Assembly (NCBI RefSeq): GCF_001417735.1
Contig: NZ_BBUZ01000027.1
Coordinates: forward strand, 124,001-188,000
Origin: Streptomyces sp. NBRC 110028
GTDB taxonomy: Bacteria > Actinomycetota > Actinomycetes > Streptomycetales > Streptomycetaceae
Direction: 5' to 3'
Length of the DNA: 64,000 nucleotides
How positions within the stretch are numbered: the first letter of the stretch is position 1; the number at the start of each line of letters is the position of its first letter. The notes beneath the pieces were generated by a model that saw nothing but the letters and a program-made list of their open reading frames with translations, was not told the origin of the DNA and searched no databases. Below, in pieces: positions 1 to 8,287 of this stretch. Position numbers and translations under genes: made by a program.

Positions 1-655
1 TGGCGCAGACGACGTCGTCGGAGGCGTCCTTCCAGCGCGGTGGCGGTGTGAGCCGGTAGTCGATGGACAGGACGGGGTAGCCGTGGTTCGCGAGCCAGCG
101 GTAGTCGCCCGCCCGCTGGTCCCTGCTGCCGGTGGCGAATCCGCCGCCGTGGATCCATATCACCATGGGCTTGTTCCCCTGGCGGTTGGATGCGCGCGGC
201 GCCCACAGCCCGGCCTTGAGCGTGCGGCCCTCGACCCGGTCGTAGGCGATCACCTGGTCCGGCGGCGCCGTGGGCTGGTCGACGGCCAGCACGTCGGCGG
301 CGGACAGCGGCACGTTCTGGGAGTGGGCGTAGAGCAGCTGGGTGATCAGCACGGTGGCCGCGCCGATGGCGGTGACCGCCGCGGTGACGGTGGTCCACAC
401 CGCCGTGCCGCGCTTCCCGCGCCGCCACGCCACCACCGCGCCCGCGGCGATGACCAGGCCGAAGACCACGTACCACAGCGGCCGGGGCCCGACCCAGGTG
501 GTCGCGTAGTACCCGAGCACGGGCACGGCAGGGATGATCGCACCGAGGGTGACGAGCGCCGCCAGCCCCGAAGCCACCAGCCCCAGGGCGAGCGCCGCGC
601 GGCGCGCCCAGCGGGGCAGGGCCCCGGGGGAGGGAATGCGGACACGGGCGTTCAT
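1..655 (-). CDS. alpha/beta hydrolase (esterase/lipase-like) with N-terminal membrane segments, partial
   Basis: The gene reads leftward and runs off the window edge; 218 codons are visible from the ATG at 655. About the first 115 residues hold three hydrophobic stretches (roughly 17-40, 58-75 and 85-108), so the protein is probably membrane-anchored with the enzyme part outside. An HGGGF oxyanion-hole motif at residues 169-173, preceded by MVIWI and followed by a YRL stretch, is the signature of the hormone-sensitive-lipase/carboxylesterase-like alpha/beta hydrolases. The nucleophile serine and the rest of the catalytic triad lie outside the window, so activity cannot be judged. The substrate is unknown. 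Confidence 0.8.
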   Translation of the reverse strand, partial: MNARVRIPSPGALPRWARRAALALGLVASGLAALVTLGAIIPAVPVLGYYATTWVGPRPLWYVVFGLVIAAGAVVAWRRGKRGTAVWTTVTAAVTAIGAATVLITQLLYAHSQNVPLSAADVLAVDQPTAPPDQVIAYDRVEGRTLKAGLWAPRASNRQGNKPMVIWIHGGGFATGSRDQRAGDYRWLANHGYPVLSIDYRLTPPPRWKDASDDVVCA

Positions 656-799
656 GTCGGGCCGTTCTCCTGTTCGCTGTCGTCGGTGTGGCTCAGGCGC
701 CGTCAGCAGTGAGGAGGGCCCAGCTCGGGGATTCAGGGTAGCCACGAGGTGACCCGGACCGGCCACGAGGGTGGCCGGTCCGGGGCTCGGCGCGGATGG

Positions 800-1110
800 C
801 TATCTGGCATACAGCAGGTGCCGAAGCCGGTCTGGTCGAAGCCGCCACTGGTCGAGCCGTAGTCGCCGCCGCCCTCGGGGCGGACGCTCTCGGCGATGGC
901 CTTGATGTACGGCACGTCCAGGCTCAGCCTGCGGCCGTAGTGGTAGTACAGCAGGTCCCAGACCGGCCGGACCTGGCCCCGGCTCGCGGCGGAGATCACG
1001 GTGTGCGACCGCTGGGCGCAGTTCTGGCCGGTGCCCCAGGTGCAGGCCCCGGTGTCCTGGCTCAGACATCAGCCGCAGAGCAGCCACGAGTGAAGCTCGG
1101 GCCGCAGGTT
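800..1110 (-). pseudogene. C-terminal remnant of an alginate-lyase-family polysaccharide lyase
   Basis: The reverse strand reads TGACTWGTGQNCAQRSHTVI, then VWDLLYYHYGRR and a glycine-rich tail GGFDQTGFGT. This resembles the C-terminus of secreted alginate-lyase-family proteins of Streptomyces. The tail leaves its frame at 817-818: one extra base in the GG run would restore an LLYAR-stop ending. An in-frame stop also occurs near 1075, and nothing upstream resembles the rest of the protein. It is therefore a truncated remnant even if the single-base shift is a sequencing error. The family assignment is from memory of the motif. Confidence 0.5.
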
Positions 1111-1123
1111 GGCCAGGTGTCAC

Positions 1124-1399
1124 TCACTCGAGGGTGTTGACGCGGTTCTCGTACTCGCGGCGGGCCTTGCGCTGAGCCGAAATCGCCGCGGTGCTGTCGA
1201 GGGTTTGGCAGCGGTCGAGGAGTTGGCGGTGGATCGCGGGGGTGGCGCTGATGCGCAGGGTGTAGCCCTGGCCGCGCCGTACGGCCTGGCCGTGGTCGAG
1301 CGCGGCACGCCCGGCGTCGTCCGGCTCGGCCGCGTGGAGGAAGTCGGCGACCTCGCCCGGCATGTCGAGGACGACCGGCAGTTCCGGGGCCGGGCTCAT
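1124..1399 (-). CDS. small conserved hypothetical protein (91 aa)
   Basis: This ORF has an ATG start and ordinary Streptomyces codon use. It is largely helical and charged, with an acidic first half (DMPGEVADFLHAAEPDD) and a basic second half (AISAQRKARREYENR). Small proteins of this appearance often sit beside integrated elements in Streptomyces, which fits the broken genes on both sides. No domain was recognised and no function is proposed. It could itself be a fragment. Confidence 0.5.
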   Translation of the reverse strand: MSPAPELPVVLDMPGEVADFLHAAEPDDAGRAALDHGQAVRRGQGYTLRISATPAIHRQLLDRCQTLDSTAAISAQRKARREYENRVNTLE

Positions 1400-1467
1400 C
1401 GGCGGTGTCGGGTTGCCAGCGCTTGGTCAGGCTTTCCTGGGGGCTGGCTTCGCCGTCGCGGCCGGCT

Positions 1468-1648
1468 TCATGTGGTGAGGTCTGCGTCGCGGGCCACGAG
1501 GGCGGCTTGGACGCGGTTGCTGACGTCCAGTGCGGTCAGGATGCGGCTGACGTGGGCTTTGACGGTGCTCTCGCGCATGGCGAGGCGGGTGGCGATCTCG
1601 GCGTTGGTCTCGCCGTGGGCGAGGAGGGCGAGTACGTCGGACCGGGCA
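1468..1648 (-). pseudogene. LuxR-type response regulator, C-terminal HTH fragment
   Basis: The reverse strand reads SDVLALLAHGETNAEIATRL, followed by RESTVKAHVSRILTALDVSN and a short tail ending in a TGA at 1468-1470. This is a nearly complete GerE/LuxR DNA-binding helix-turn-helix. The receiver domain, linker and start codon are missing. Homology stops near 1640-1650, exactly where a truncated DedA gene begins on the other strand, so the break looks like a rearrangement junction. It cannot make a functional regulator as it stands. Confidence 0.75.
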
Positions 1649-2105
1649 CATCAGCCCGCCCCTGATCATCGCCGTGGCGGCCGGCGCCGTCGTGGCCGGA
1701 GACTTCCTCGCCCACCGCACCGGCCGGTTCCTCGCCGACCGGCTGCGCACCGGCCGGGCGGGCCGCCGCATTCCGCCTGCTGTCTGGGCACGGGCGGAGA
1801 CGCTGATGGCCCGCCACGGCGGCCGCGCCGTCTTCCTTGCCCGTTTCATCCCCGTGGTCCGCACCCTTGCCCCCCACTGTGCGGGCGCCGCCCATCCGCC
1901 CTACTACCGCATCGCGCCGTACAGCGTCACCGCGGCCTGCGTCTGGGCGACCGCAGAGGCATCCGCCGGATATGCGGCCGCCTCCTCCCTCCAGCACGTG
2001 CTCACCCTGGCGGGCCCCGCCGCGGCCGTACTCGTCCTGACCGCGACCGCAGCCGTGCTCGCGGTGCGGCGAAGCGGACCGCACCAGGAGGAAGGAGCGG
2101 CCTGA
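1649..2105 (+). pseudogene. DedA/VTT-family membrane protein, N-terminally truncated
   Basis: The frame from about 1649 reads IIAVAAGAVVAGDFLAHRTG, then RHGGRAVFLARFIPVVRT and APHCAGAAHPPYYRIAPY. The second and third pieces match the conserved GRF-IP-hR core and following helices of DedA (SNARE-associated/VTT) membrane proteins. The first membrane helices, including the usual P-GE entry segment, are absent and there is no start codon with a ribosome site. The remaining C-terminal helices are intact to the stop. DedA proteins are thought to be lipid scramblases or transporters. This copy is most likely dead, cut at the same point as the LuxR fragment. Confidence 0.7.
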
Positions 2106-2139
2106 CCGTCCACGCATGGTGCCGGCCGGCCCGCAACCT

Positions 2140-2545
2140 TGTCGTTGACGGCGTTGAGCCAGGTGATGCCCCGCTTGAACCCGAAGTACTTCGGCGACAG
2201 CGCCGCGCTGACCGTACGGAGCGGCACCACGAACCGCAGCCCGTTCACCGAGGCGAGCGGGTCTCGCCCCGGAACTGCACGATGGGCACCGCGGCCTGGG
2301 CCTCGCTGAGCCGTGCGTTCGCCGAGGCGAGGGTGTCCGCACGTAGTACTGGTCGACGCCTCCGAGACGAGCAGCGCGACCATGGAGGTGGGCAGGTCCT
2401 TCATCCGGGTGGTGCCGTCCTCGAGGTGGACGAAGGCGTCGAGGAGGCCGGTCCAGCGTTCACATCCGGCAGGTCGAGCGGTCGGCGGACATCTCGTGGA
2501 CGCGCTTGGCCAGGAACTCCGTGTCCTGGGCGAGTTTTCAGGGGG
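2140..2545 (-). pseudogene. Tn3-family transposase, broken fragment
   Basis: Three reverse-strand pieces in different frames match the catalytic half of Tn3 transposases: LLDAFVHLEDGTTRMKDLP, then VDQYYVRTDTLASANA followed by EAQAAVPIV, then NGLRFVVPLRTVSAALSPKY with GITWLNAVND. Between the first and second pieces the family normally carries about 30 more residues, so there is an internal deletion as well as a frameshift. The segment stops at NDKVAG near 2140. No terminal inverted repeats or resolvase were seen. It is a fossil of a Tn3 element that probably took part in the local rearrangements. Confidence 0.75.
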
Positions 2546-2792
2546 CGGGCGAGCAGATGCAGGCAGTCGAAGATCTCGTCGTCGCCCCGGACGATGAGGT
2601 TGCGCGGTTCGGTGAGCCGGAACCGGGCCGTGTTGCCGGCTCCCGCCGGCACCGGATAGGTGACGAGCCGTGCGCCGCGCCGCCGGCCTCACCGGCCCGG
2701 GCGGCCGTGGCGGTGGTGCCGGTCAGGCCCGCGGCGAGCACGCCGGCAGCTGCCGCCTGAAGGGTGGCGCGACGGGACAAGGGTGGATTCAT
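2546..2792 (-). pseudogene. N-terminal remnant of a Tat-secreted protein, possibly a glycoside hydrolase
   Basis: The ATG at 2792 starts a clear twin-arginine signal (SRRATLQAAAAGVLAAGLTG, ending near ARA). After about 37 codons the useful frame shifts to one reading RLVTYPVPAGAGNTARFRLT and FDCLHLLARPL. A YPVP opening and an LHLFA-like strand occur near the start of some secreted GH28/GH49-like enzymes, so a polysaccharide-degrading enzyme is a reasonable guess, not a firm call. Homology then stops and the Tn3 remnant begins. The gene diverges from the dehydrogenase at 3009 and may once have shared its operator region. Confidence 0.45.
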
Positions 2793-2962
2793 GGCTGACT
2801 CCCTGCGCAGTGGAATACGGAAACCGGTTACTGCGGCCATGTGGCCAGAGCTTCGGCCCTGTCCGGAAACGGAGGCAAGGGTCTGGGTGCACTTTTGAAA
2901 GGATCGGTCGCCTCGGCGACGTACGGCCTGCCGATTGACCCGTCTTCCCGTCAGATCTACGT

Positions 2963-2988
2963 TAGAAGGCGCTTTCTGAAATCGTTTC
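2963..2988. promoter_or_regulatory. candidate LacI-type operators ahead of the dehydrogenase
   Basis: Two adjacent inverted repeats are visible: AGAA-GGCGCT-TTCT at 2963-2976 and GAAA-TCG-TTTC at 2978-2988. The second, read on the other strand as AAACGATTT, has the central CG flanked by A/T triplets common in LacI-family operators. It lies 20 bp upstream of the dehydrogenase start and in the divergent gap to the broken secreted gene. The LacI gene at 4146 is the obvious candidate binder. This is inference from sequence form only. Confidence 0.4.
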
Positions 2989-3008
2989 CCCGGCTCCTCA
3001 GGAGAGTC

Positions 3009-4022
3009 ATGCCCACTGCCCAGCCGCCGAGAGCCGTGTTCGCCATGGACCCGGTGCACCTGCCCCTGCTCTTCCCGCCACCGCTCATGGAGCGGCTGCG
3101 GCAGATGGCCGACATCGACACCGCGCTCGTCGTACGGGACCTCACCGACCCCGCCGCCGCTCCCGCGCTGGCCCGGGCCGATGTACTGATCACCGGCTGG
3201 GGCTGCCCCCGTCTCGACGCGGGTACCCTCACCGCGGCGCCCCGGCTGCGCACCGTCCTGCACGCCGCGGGCTCGGTCCGCTCACTGATCGGGGACGCCC
3301 TGTGGGACCGCGGGATCACCGTGTCCAGCGCGGTCACCGGCAACGCCCTGCCGGTCGCGGAATACACCCTCGCCATGATCCTGCTCGCGGGCAAGGACGC
3401 CTTCGCACACCGTGAACGCTTCCGGGACACCCACACCCACCCGGCCCCCGCCGACACCGCGGCCATCGGCAACCTCGGCCGCCGGGTCGGTGTCATCGGC
3501 GCCTCACGCGTGGGCCGCCGACTGCTGGAACTGCTGCGGCCCTTCGACTTCGCCGTCTCGCTGTACGACCCCTACGTGGACGCCGCCGAGGCCGCAGCCC
3601 TCGGCGCCGAACCGCTGCCGCTGGAGGACCTGCTGCGCCGCAGCGACATCGTGAGCCTGCACGCCCCCGACATCCCCGCGACCCGCCACATGCTCGACCG
3701 CAAGCGGCTCGCCCTCATCCGGGACGGCGGCGTGCTGATCAACACTTCCCGGGGCGCGCTGGTCGACACCGACGCCCTCACCGACGAGCTGGTCGCGGGC
3801 CGCCTCAGCGCGGTGCTGGACGTCACCGACCCCGAGCCGCCGCCCGCCGGATCCCCGCTGTACACGCTCCCCAACGTCTTCCTCACCCCGCACATCGCCG
3901 GTTCGCTCGGCAACGAGCTGGCCCGCCTCGGCCGTGTCGTCGCCGACGAGCTGGAACGCGTGGCGGCGGGGCTGCCGTTGGCCCACCAGGTGCGGCGTGA
4001 GGATCTGGCCCGCGTCGCCTGA
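3009..4022 (+). CDS. D-isomer-specific 2-hydroxyacid dehydrogenase
   Basis: A 337-aa NAD-dependent dehydrogenase of the D-2-hydroxyacid family, which interconverts 2-hydroxy and 2-oxo acids. The start is the ATG at 3009 behind a CAGGAGAG ribosome site; an in-frame extension upstream has no such site. The Rossmann motif reads VGVIGASRVGRRLLELL (about residues 160-176). The catalytic arginine is in INTSRGALVDTDAL, the glutamate in DVTDPEPPP, and the catalytic histidine in FLTPHIAGS. All three expected residues are present. With a LacI gene just downstream and a sugar importer nearby, it probably oxidises or reduces a sugar-acid intermediate; the real substrate is not shown. Confidence 0.88.
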   Translation: MPTAQPPRAVFAMDPVHLPLLFPPPLMERLRQMADIDTALVVRDLTDPAAAPALARADVLITGWGCPRLDAGTLTAAPRLRTVLHAAGSVRSLIGDALWDRGITVSSAVTGNALPVAEYTLAMILLAGKDAFAHRERFRDTHTHPAPADTAAIGNLGRRVGVIGASRVGRRLLELLRPFDFAVSLYDPYVDAAEAAALGAEPLPLEDLLRRSDIVSLHAPDIPATRHMLDRKRLALIRDGGVLINTSRGALVDTDALTDELVAGRLSAVLDVTDPEPPPAGSPLYTLPNVFLTPHIAGSLGNELARLGRVVADELERVAAGLPLAHQVRREDLARVA

Positions 4023-4040
4023 GGGCCGCCCCGGCGGCCC
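4023..4040 (+). terminator. possible hairpin after the dehydrogenase
   Basis: Directly after the stop codon, GGGCCGCC and GGCGGCCC form an 8-bp inverted repeat around two C bases. In practice a shorter stem with a 4-base loop would form. There is no T run, as is usual for Streptomyces terminators. It could reduce read-through into the LacI gene 105 bp downstream. Confidence 0.3.
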
Positions 4041-4145
4041 ACCGGAGAGGGGAGTAACGATGGGATACGGTTTCCCGCACCGGCGTTGGGCCGCGGGACC
4101 CGGCCCGGCCGGTGGGGAAGTCGCTACGGTGAAGGAGCCGCTACG

Positions 4146-5234
4146 GTGAGCGAGCGCAAGGCGTCGGGCGGCGCCGGACGGGCCACCATCCGCGACGTCG
4201 CGGAGCGCGCGGGCGTCTCCGTCGCCAGCGTCTCGCGCGTCCTGTCCGGCAACTATCCGGTGTCGGACGAGCTGCGCCGCCGGGTGATGAAGGTCGTACG
4301 GGACCTGGACTACGTCACCAACGCCCACGCCCGCTCACTGGCCGGCGGCGGCACGCCCACCGTGGCCATCCTCATCAACAACATCACCGGCGCCGCCTTC
4401 GCCCACGTGGCCAAGGGAGTCGAGGGCGCGGCCACGCTGCGCGGCTGGCTCTCGCTGGTCGGCACCACCGGTGACGACCCGGAGCGGGAACTCGCGCTGG
4501 TCAGCCTCATGCGGCAGCAGGGCGTCGCCGCGGTGGTCCTGCTCGGCGGCGCGTACGACTTCGACGAGTACCAGCTGAGGATGGCCCGGTTCGCCCGCTC
4601 CCTCGACGCCGCCGGATCCCACCTGGTCCTGGTCGGCAGGCCGCCCCTGGAGGGCGACGTGGCGGCCACCACGGTCGACTACGACAACGAGGGCGGCGCC
4701 TACGCCATGGCCAGCCACCTGCTGTCCGCCGGGCACCGCAGGGTCCTCGTACTGCCGGGACCCGCCGAACTCACCACGGCCCAGGGCCGGTTGCGGGGCG
4801 CCCGGCGGGCCTTCGAGGCGTACGGCCTCCCGTTCGATCCGGGCATGGTGCTCCACGGCCCGTACGACTACGGCCACGGGTATCAGGCGGTCGAGGAGGG
4901 CCTGCGGCGCGAGCTGGACTTCACGGCGGTGCTGGCGGGGACCGATGTGGTCGCCGCGGGCGCCATGCAGGCATTGCGCGCCGCGGGATTGAGGGTCCCC
5001 GAGGACGTCTCGATCGTCGGCTACGACGACATTCCGCTGGCCTCCCAGCTCACCCCGCAGCTGACGACCGTTCATGTGCCGTACGAGGAGATGGGGCGGG
5101 CCGCGCTGCGCGCGGTGGCCGACCGGCGCGAGGGCGGCACGGGCCGCCGCGCGGGCGGCGACGGTGCCCATCTGGTGCTGGGTACGCATGTCGTCGTACG
5201 GAACTCCGTCCAGCCGCCGGTCCGCCGTTCCTGA
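4146..5234 (+). CDS. LacI-family transcriptional regulator
   Basis: A 362-aa repressor. I chose the GTG at 4146 because GGAG lies 8 bp upstream and the HTH follows at the usual distance. The DNA-binding part reads TIRDVAERAGVSVASVSRVL (about residues 12-31) and continues to the hinge helix LDYVTNAHARSLAGG. The rest is a periplasmic-binding-protein-like sensor domain with TVDYDNEGGAYAMASHLL and VSIVGYDDIPLASQLTPQLT, so it is complete. It sits between a 2-hydroxyacid dehydrogenase and a sugar ABC importer and probably controls both. Its ligand is likely a sugar or sugar acid. Operator-like palindromes lie at 2978, 5258 and 9736. Confidence 0.92.
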   Translation: MSERKASGGAGRATIRDVAERAGVSVASVSRVLSGNYPVSDELRRRVMKVVRDLDYVTNAHARSLAGGGTPTVAILINNITGAAFAHVAKGVEGAATLRGWLSLVGTTGDDPERELALVSLMRQQGVAAVVLLGGAYDFDEYQLRMARFARSLDAAGSHLVLVGRPPLEGDVAATTVDYDNEGGAYAMASHLLSAGHRRVLVLPGPAELTTAQGRLRGARRAFEAYGLPFDPGMVLHGPYDYGHGYQAVEEGLRRELDFTAVLAGTDVVAAGAMQALRAAGLRVPEDVSIVGYDDIPLASQLTPQLTTVHVPYEEMGRAALRAVADRREGGTGRRAGGDGAHLVLGTHVVVRNSVQPPVRRS

Positions 5235-5255
5235 CGACCGCGACGTACCACTGTC

Positions 5256-5268
5256 GTAAACGGTTTCT
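5256..5268. promoter_or_regulatory. candidate LacI-type operator after the LacI gene
   Basis: On the reverse strand the sequence reads GAAACCGTTTAC, with AAACCGTTT forming a nine-base partial palindrome around a central CG. It is 20 bp past the LacI stop and ahead of the degraded sugar-binding-protein remnant. It probably marks the old promoter of that second sugar-uptake operon. Confidence 0.35.
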
Positions 5269-5369
5269 CCAACTCACCGCGTCCGGCCTCTTGTCGAGTG
5301 CGGACCCATACCGGCCTACCGTCCGCAGCAACTGGTTACTACCGCTTTCCCCCGTTCGGCCTCCGTCCG

Positions 5370-5820
5370 CCGATCCCGGCCATCACCGAGCCGCCGTCGC
5401 GGGTCTCGCGCTGACAGGTCTGCTCGCCGCCTGCGGCGGATCCGGCTCCGGCGGCCCCGGGCCCTCCCTCCGGGGACTCCGGACCGGTCACCCTGCCCTT
5501 CTGGGGCTGGGCCAACGGCCAGGAGGCCGTCGTCAAGGCGTTCAACGTCGGCCACCGGAAGATCAAGCTCGAATACACCAAGGTCACCGCCAGCTGACGA
5601 TGCAGAAGCAGCTGACCCGCGCCGTCAAGGCGGGCAACGCCCCCTGCCAGGTGCAGAACACCGCCGCATACGTGACGACCCTGGTCTCGAGTGCAGGGCA
5701 AGGTCTACGGCGTTCCCACCAGCTCCGCGCCCGCCTTCACCATCTACCGCGACCTGACCGGCCTCGTGCTGACCGGCGCGCTGCTGTCGATCGTGCCGCT
5801 GGCCGTCATGATGACCGCCT
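5370..5820 (+). pseudogene. mosaic remnant of a sugar ABC importer (binding protein plus permease tail)
   Basis: Several short homology pieces follow one another in shifting frames. First comes a lipoprotein signal ending LTGLLAACGGSGSGG, then PVTLPFWGWANGQEAVVKAF, then QKQLTRAVKAGNAPCQVQNT. After a jump of dozens of residues comes GKVYGVPTSSAPAFTIYR. All of these belong to a family-1 sugar-binding protein. The frame then continues into DLTGLVLTGALLSIVPLAVM, which looks like the last helix of a sugar ABC permease. No start codon with a ribosome site was found. Internal deletions as well as frameshifts show this is a real remnant of a second importer, not one sequencing error. Confidence 0.6.
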
Positions 5821-6395
5821 CGGCGACCGGGACCGGGAGGCGTCCGTCATCCACGGCCTCGGCGAGCAGTTCGTGGACGGTCTGGTGGTCAGCCCGCTCG
5901 CCCTGCACGGCACCACCCTCGCGAGCCATCTCGGCGCGGTGCCGCTCGTGCTCATCGGCGAACGCCCCAGCGGCGGCCTCACCGACCAGGTGGTCATCGA
6001 CGATGTGGCCGCCGCCCGGGAGGCGGTGACCCATCTGATCCGCGGCGGCCGCCGCCGGATCGCCGCCGTCGGCCCGTGTCCCGAGCCGTACCTCGGCACC
6101 CCCTGCTGCGCAGGACCGGCTACCGCCAGGCGCTGGAGGCGGCGGGGCTGCCGCTGGACCCCCTGCAGGAGCGCAAGGCACCCCGCTACCACTTGCGGGA
6201 GGGCGCGCTGGCTATGGAGGCCTGCTGGACGAGCCCGGACCACCGGACGCCGTGTTCTGCTTCGACGACGCGCTGGCCCTCGGCGCGCTGCGCGCCCTGT
6301 ACGAGCGCGGGCTGCGGGTCCCCGAGGACGTGGCCCTGATGGGCTTCGACGACATCGAGGCCACCCGTTACAGCACGCCCAGCCTGAGCACCTGA
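5818..6395 (+). pseudogene. LacI-family regulator remnant, lacking its HTH
   Basis: The frame reads EASVIHGLGEQFVDGLVVSP, then LVLIGERPSGGLTDQVVIDD and EAVTHLIRGGRRRIAAVG, all from the sensor domain of a LacI regulator. Near 6099-6103 the frame shifts by one base in a run of C and continues as TGYRQALEAAGLPLD. Near 6219 it shifts again at a GG pair and continues as DAVFCFDDALALGALRALYE, ending DDIEATRYSTPSLST. The DNA-binding domain and the final C-terminal stretch are missing. The two single-base shifts could be sequencing errors, but the missing HTH means the gene is broken regardless. Confidence 0.7.
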
Positions 6396-6412
6396 CGCGG
6401 CACTAGGGGGGC

Positions 6413-7354
6413 CTACTGGCCTCCCAGTCCGGTGGTGGCCACCGACTTCACGATGCGGCGCTGGAACAGCATGAAGACGACCAGCAGGGGCAGGGAGCCG
6501 AGGACCGAGGCGGCGGACTCCTGGGCGTTGCGCAGGCCGGTGGAGTCCTTCACGGTCGACAGCCCCACCGGAAGCGTCATCAGCTGGGGATCGCTGGTGC
6601 TGATGAACGGCCAGAGGAAGTTGTTCCAGGTGTTGATGAAGACGAAAATGGCCACCGCGGCCAGGATGGGCCGGGACAGCGGCATGACCACGTTCCAGAA
6701 CACCCGGAAGCTGCCCGCCCCGTCGATCCGGGCCGCCTCCTCCAGCTCGCGCGGAACGCCGTCGAAGAACTTCTTCAGGATGAACACCATCGCGGGCGCC
6801 ACCACCTGCGGCAGGATCACCGCCGCGTAGGTGTCGACGAGGTTCATGGCGAGCATCTGCCGGAACAGCGGCACGATCAGGATCTGCGGCGGCACCATGA
6901 TCGAGGCCACGGTGACGGCGAAGAGCACCCGGCGGCCACGGAAGAGGGTGCGCGAGAAGGCGTACGCCGCCATCGCCGAGACGGCCACGGTGAGCGCCGT
7001 GACGCACACGGCGATCACCACGCTGTTCACCGCCCACACCGGGAGATTGCCCTGGCCGAAGATGGTCCGGTAGGCGTCGAGGGTGAAGCCCGCGTCGGGG
7101 AGCCAGTCGACGCCCGACGCGCTCGCGTCGACCTCCGACTTGAACGACGTGTCCACGCCCCAGCCGAACGGCACCAGCCAGGCCACCGCCATCAGCGCCA
7201 GCGCCAGCAGGGTCACCACGCGGGGGAGCGGCCCGGTCCCGAGCGTGGGGTGCCAGGCCCGGCCGACGCCGTGGCGGCGGCGCCGGGCCACCTCCCGGGG
7301 CATGGTCGAGCGCGTCTTTCCCGGCGTACGGGGTGAGAGTGTGTCGGGGGCCAT
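6413..7354 (-). CDS. carbohydrate ABC transporter permease (MalG/UgpE type)
   Basis: A 313-aa inner-membrane subunit of a family-1 sugar importer. About 50 basic residues precede the first helix (near 48-66), followed by five more hydrophobic segments. The cytoplasmic EAA loop that docks with the ATPase reads LEEAARIDGAGSFRVFWNVV (around residues 210-229). The C-terminus FQRRIVKSVATTGLGGQ is typical for the family. It is the last gene of a three-gene operon; the upstream permease stop is 7 bp away. No ATPase gene is present nearby, so a shared MsiK-type ATPase is likely, as is usual in Streptomyces. Confidence 0.92.
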   Translation of the reverse strand: MAPDTLSPRTPGKTRSTMPREVARRRRHGVGRAWHPTLGTGPLPRVVTLLALALMAVAWLVPFGWGVDTSFKSEVDASASGVDWLPDAGFTLDAYRTIFGQGNLPVWAVNSVVIAVCVTALTVAVSAMAAYAFSRTLFRGRRVLFAVTVASIMVPPQILIVPLFRQMLAMNLVDTYAAVILPQVVAPAMVFILKKFFDGVPRELEEAARIDGAGSFRVFWNVVMPLSRPILAAVAIFVFINTWNNFLWPFISTSDPQLMTLPVGLSTVKDSTGLRNAQESAASVLGSLPLLVVFMLFQRRIVKSVATTGLGGQ

Positions 7355-7361
7355 GGCGTGA

Positions 7362-8252
7362 TCAGTCCTCCCTGCGCGAGAAGATCTTCAACTGGGCGAG
7401 CGAGAGGATGATGACGACGGCGAAGAACACGTACGAGATCGCCGAGGCGTAGCCCAGCCGGTAGTTGGTGAAGCCGGTGTCGTAGATGTACTCCAGGATC
7501 GGCCGGGTGGTCCCGTCCGGGCCGCCCCTGGTCAGCAGGTAGATCTGGTCGAACACCTTCAGCGACGCCATCACCTGCAACACCGCGATCATCCCGGTGG
7601 TCCGGCGCAGCTGCGGCAGCGTGACCGACCACAGCCGGCGCCACGCCCCGGCGCCGTCGAGCGCGGCCGCCTCGTAGAGGTGGTCGGGGATGGCCTGCAG
7701 CGCGGCCAGGTAGAGCAGGAAGTTGAAGCCCACCGTCCACCACAGGGTGACCAGCGCCATGGACCACATCGCGTACTTCTCGTCCGTCAGCCAGCCGATG
7801 CCATCGAGTCCGACCGCGTTCAGGAGGCCGTTGAGCATCCCCCGGTCCGGCTGGTACAGCATGTTCCAGATCTGGTAGACCACCGCGACCGGCAGCAGAT
7901 GTGAGGCGAAGAAGGACAGCCGCCACAGCCACTGCCCCGGCATCCCCGTGTACACCAGCAGAGCCATCACCAGGGCGATGAGTACGAGGGGGACGGTGGA
8001 CAGGATGGTGAACCAGACCGTGTTGCCGAGGGTCCGCCACACCTGGCTGTCGCCGAGCGCCTCGGTGTAGTTGTCCAGGCCGGCGAAGGTGCCGCCACCG
8101 GACCCGGTCAGGCTCGCGTCGGTGAGGCTCATCCACAGGCCGATGCCGAGCGGCACGACGAGGAAGAGCCCGAAGAACACCAGGAAGGGGGTGGCGAACA
8201 GCCACCCGGACCCGGAGGCGGCCCGCCGCGAGGGGGTGGGGGCGGACGTCAT
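7362..8252 (-). CDS. carbohydrate ABC transporter permease (MalF/UgpA type)
   Basis: A 296-aa membrane subunit, partner of the MalG-like permease just downstream. The start at 8252 is preceded by AAGGAG at good spacing; an earlier in-frame ATG overlaps the stop of the binding-protein gene but has a worse ribosome site. Six hydrophobic segments are visible, starting with LFATPFLVFFGLFLVVPLGI. The EAA loop reads LYEAAALDGAGAWRRLWSVT. The periplasmic part includes the DIYLLT-like segment FDQIYLLTRGGPDGTT, characteristic of sugar permeases of this type. Transcribed with its neighbours as one operon. Confidence 0.92.
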   Translation of the reverse strand: MTSAPTPSRRAASGSGWLFATPFLVFFGLFLVVPLGIGLWMSLTDASLTGSGGGTFAGLDNYTEALGDSQVWRTLGNTVWFTILSTVPLVLIALVMALLVYTGMPGQWLWRLSFFASHLLPVAVVYQIWNMLYQPDRGMLNGLLNAVGLDGIGWLTDEKYAMWSMALVTLWWTVGFNFLLYLAALQAIPDHLYEAAALDGAGAWRRLWSVTLPQLRRTTGMIAVLQVMASLKVFDQIYLLTRGGPDGTTRPILEYIYDTGFTNYRLGYASAISYVFFAVVIILSLAQLKIFSRRED

Positions 8253-8287
8253 GACGATGCTCCTTGTCCGTTGCGGTGCCGTCGCCA

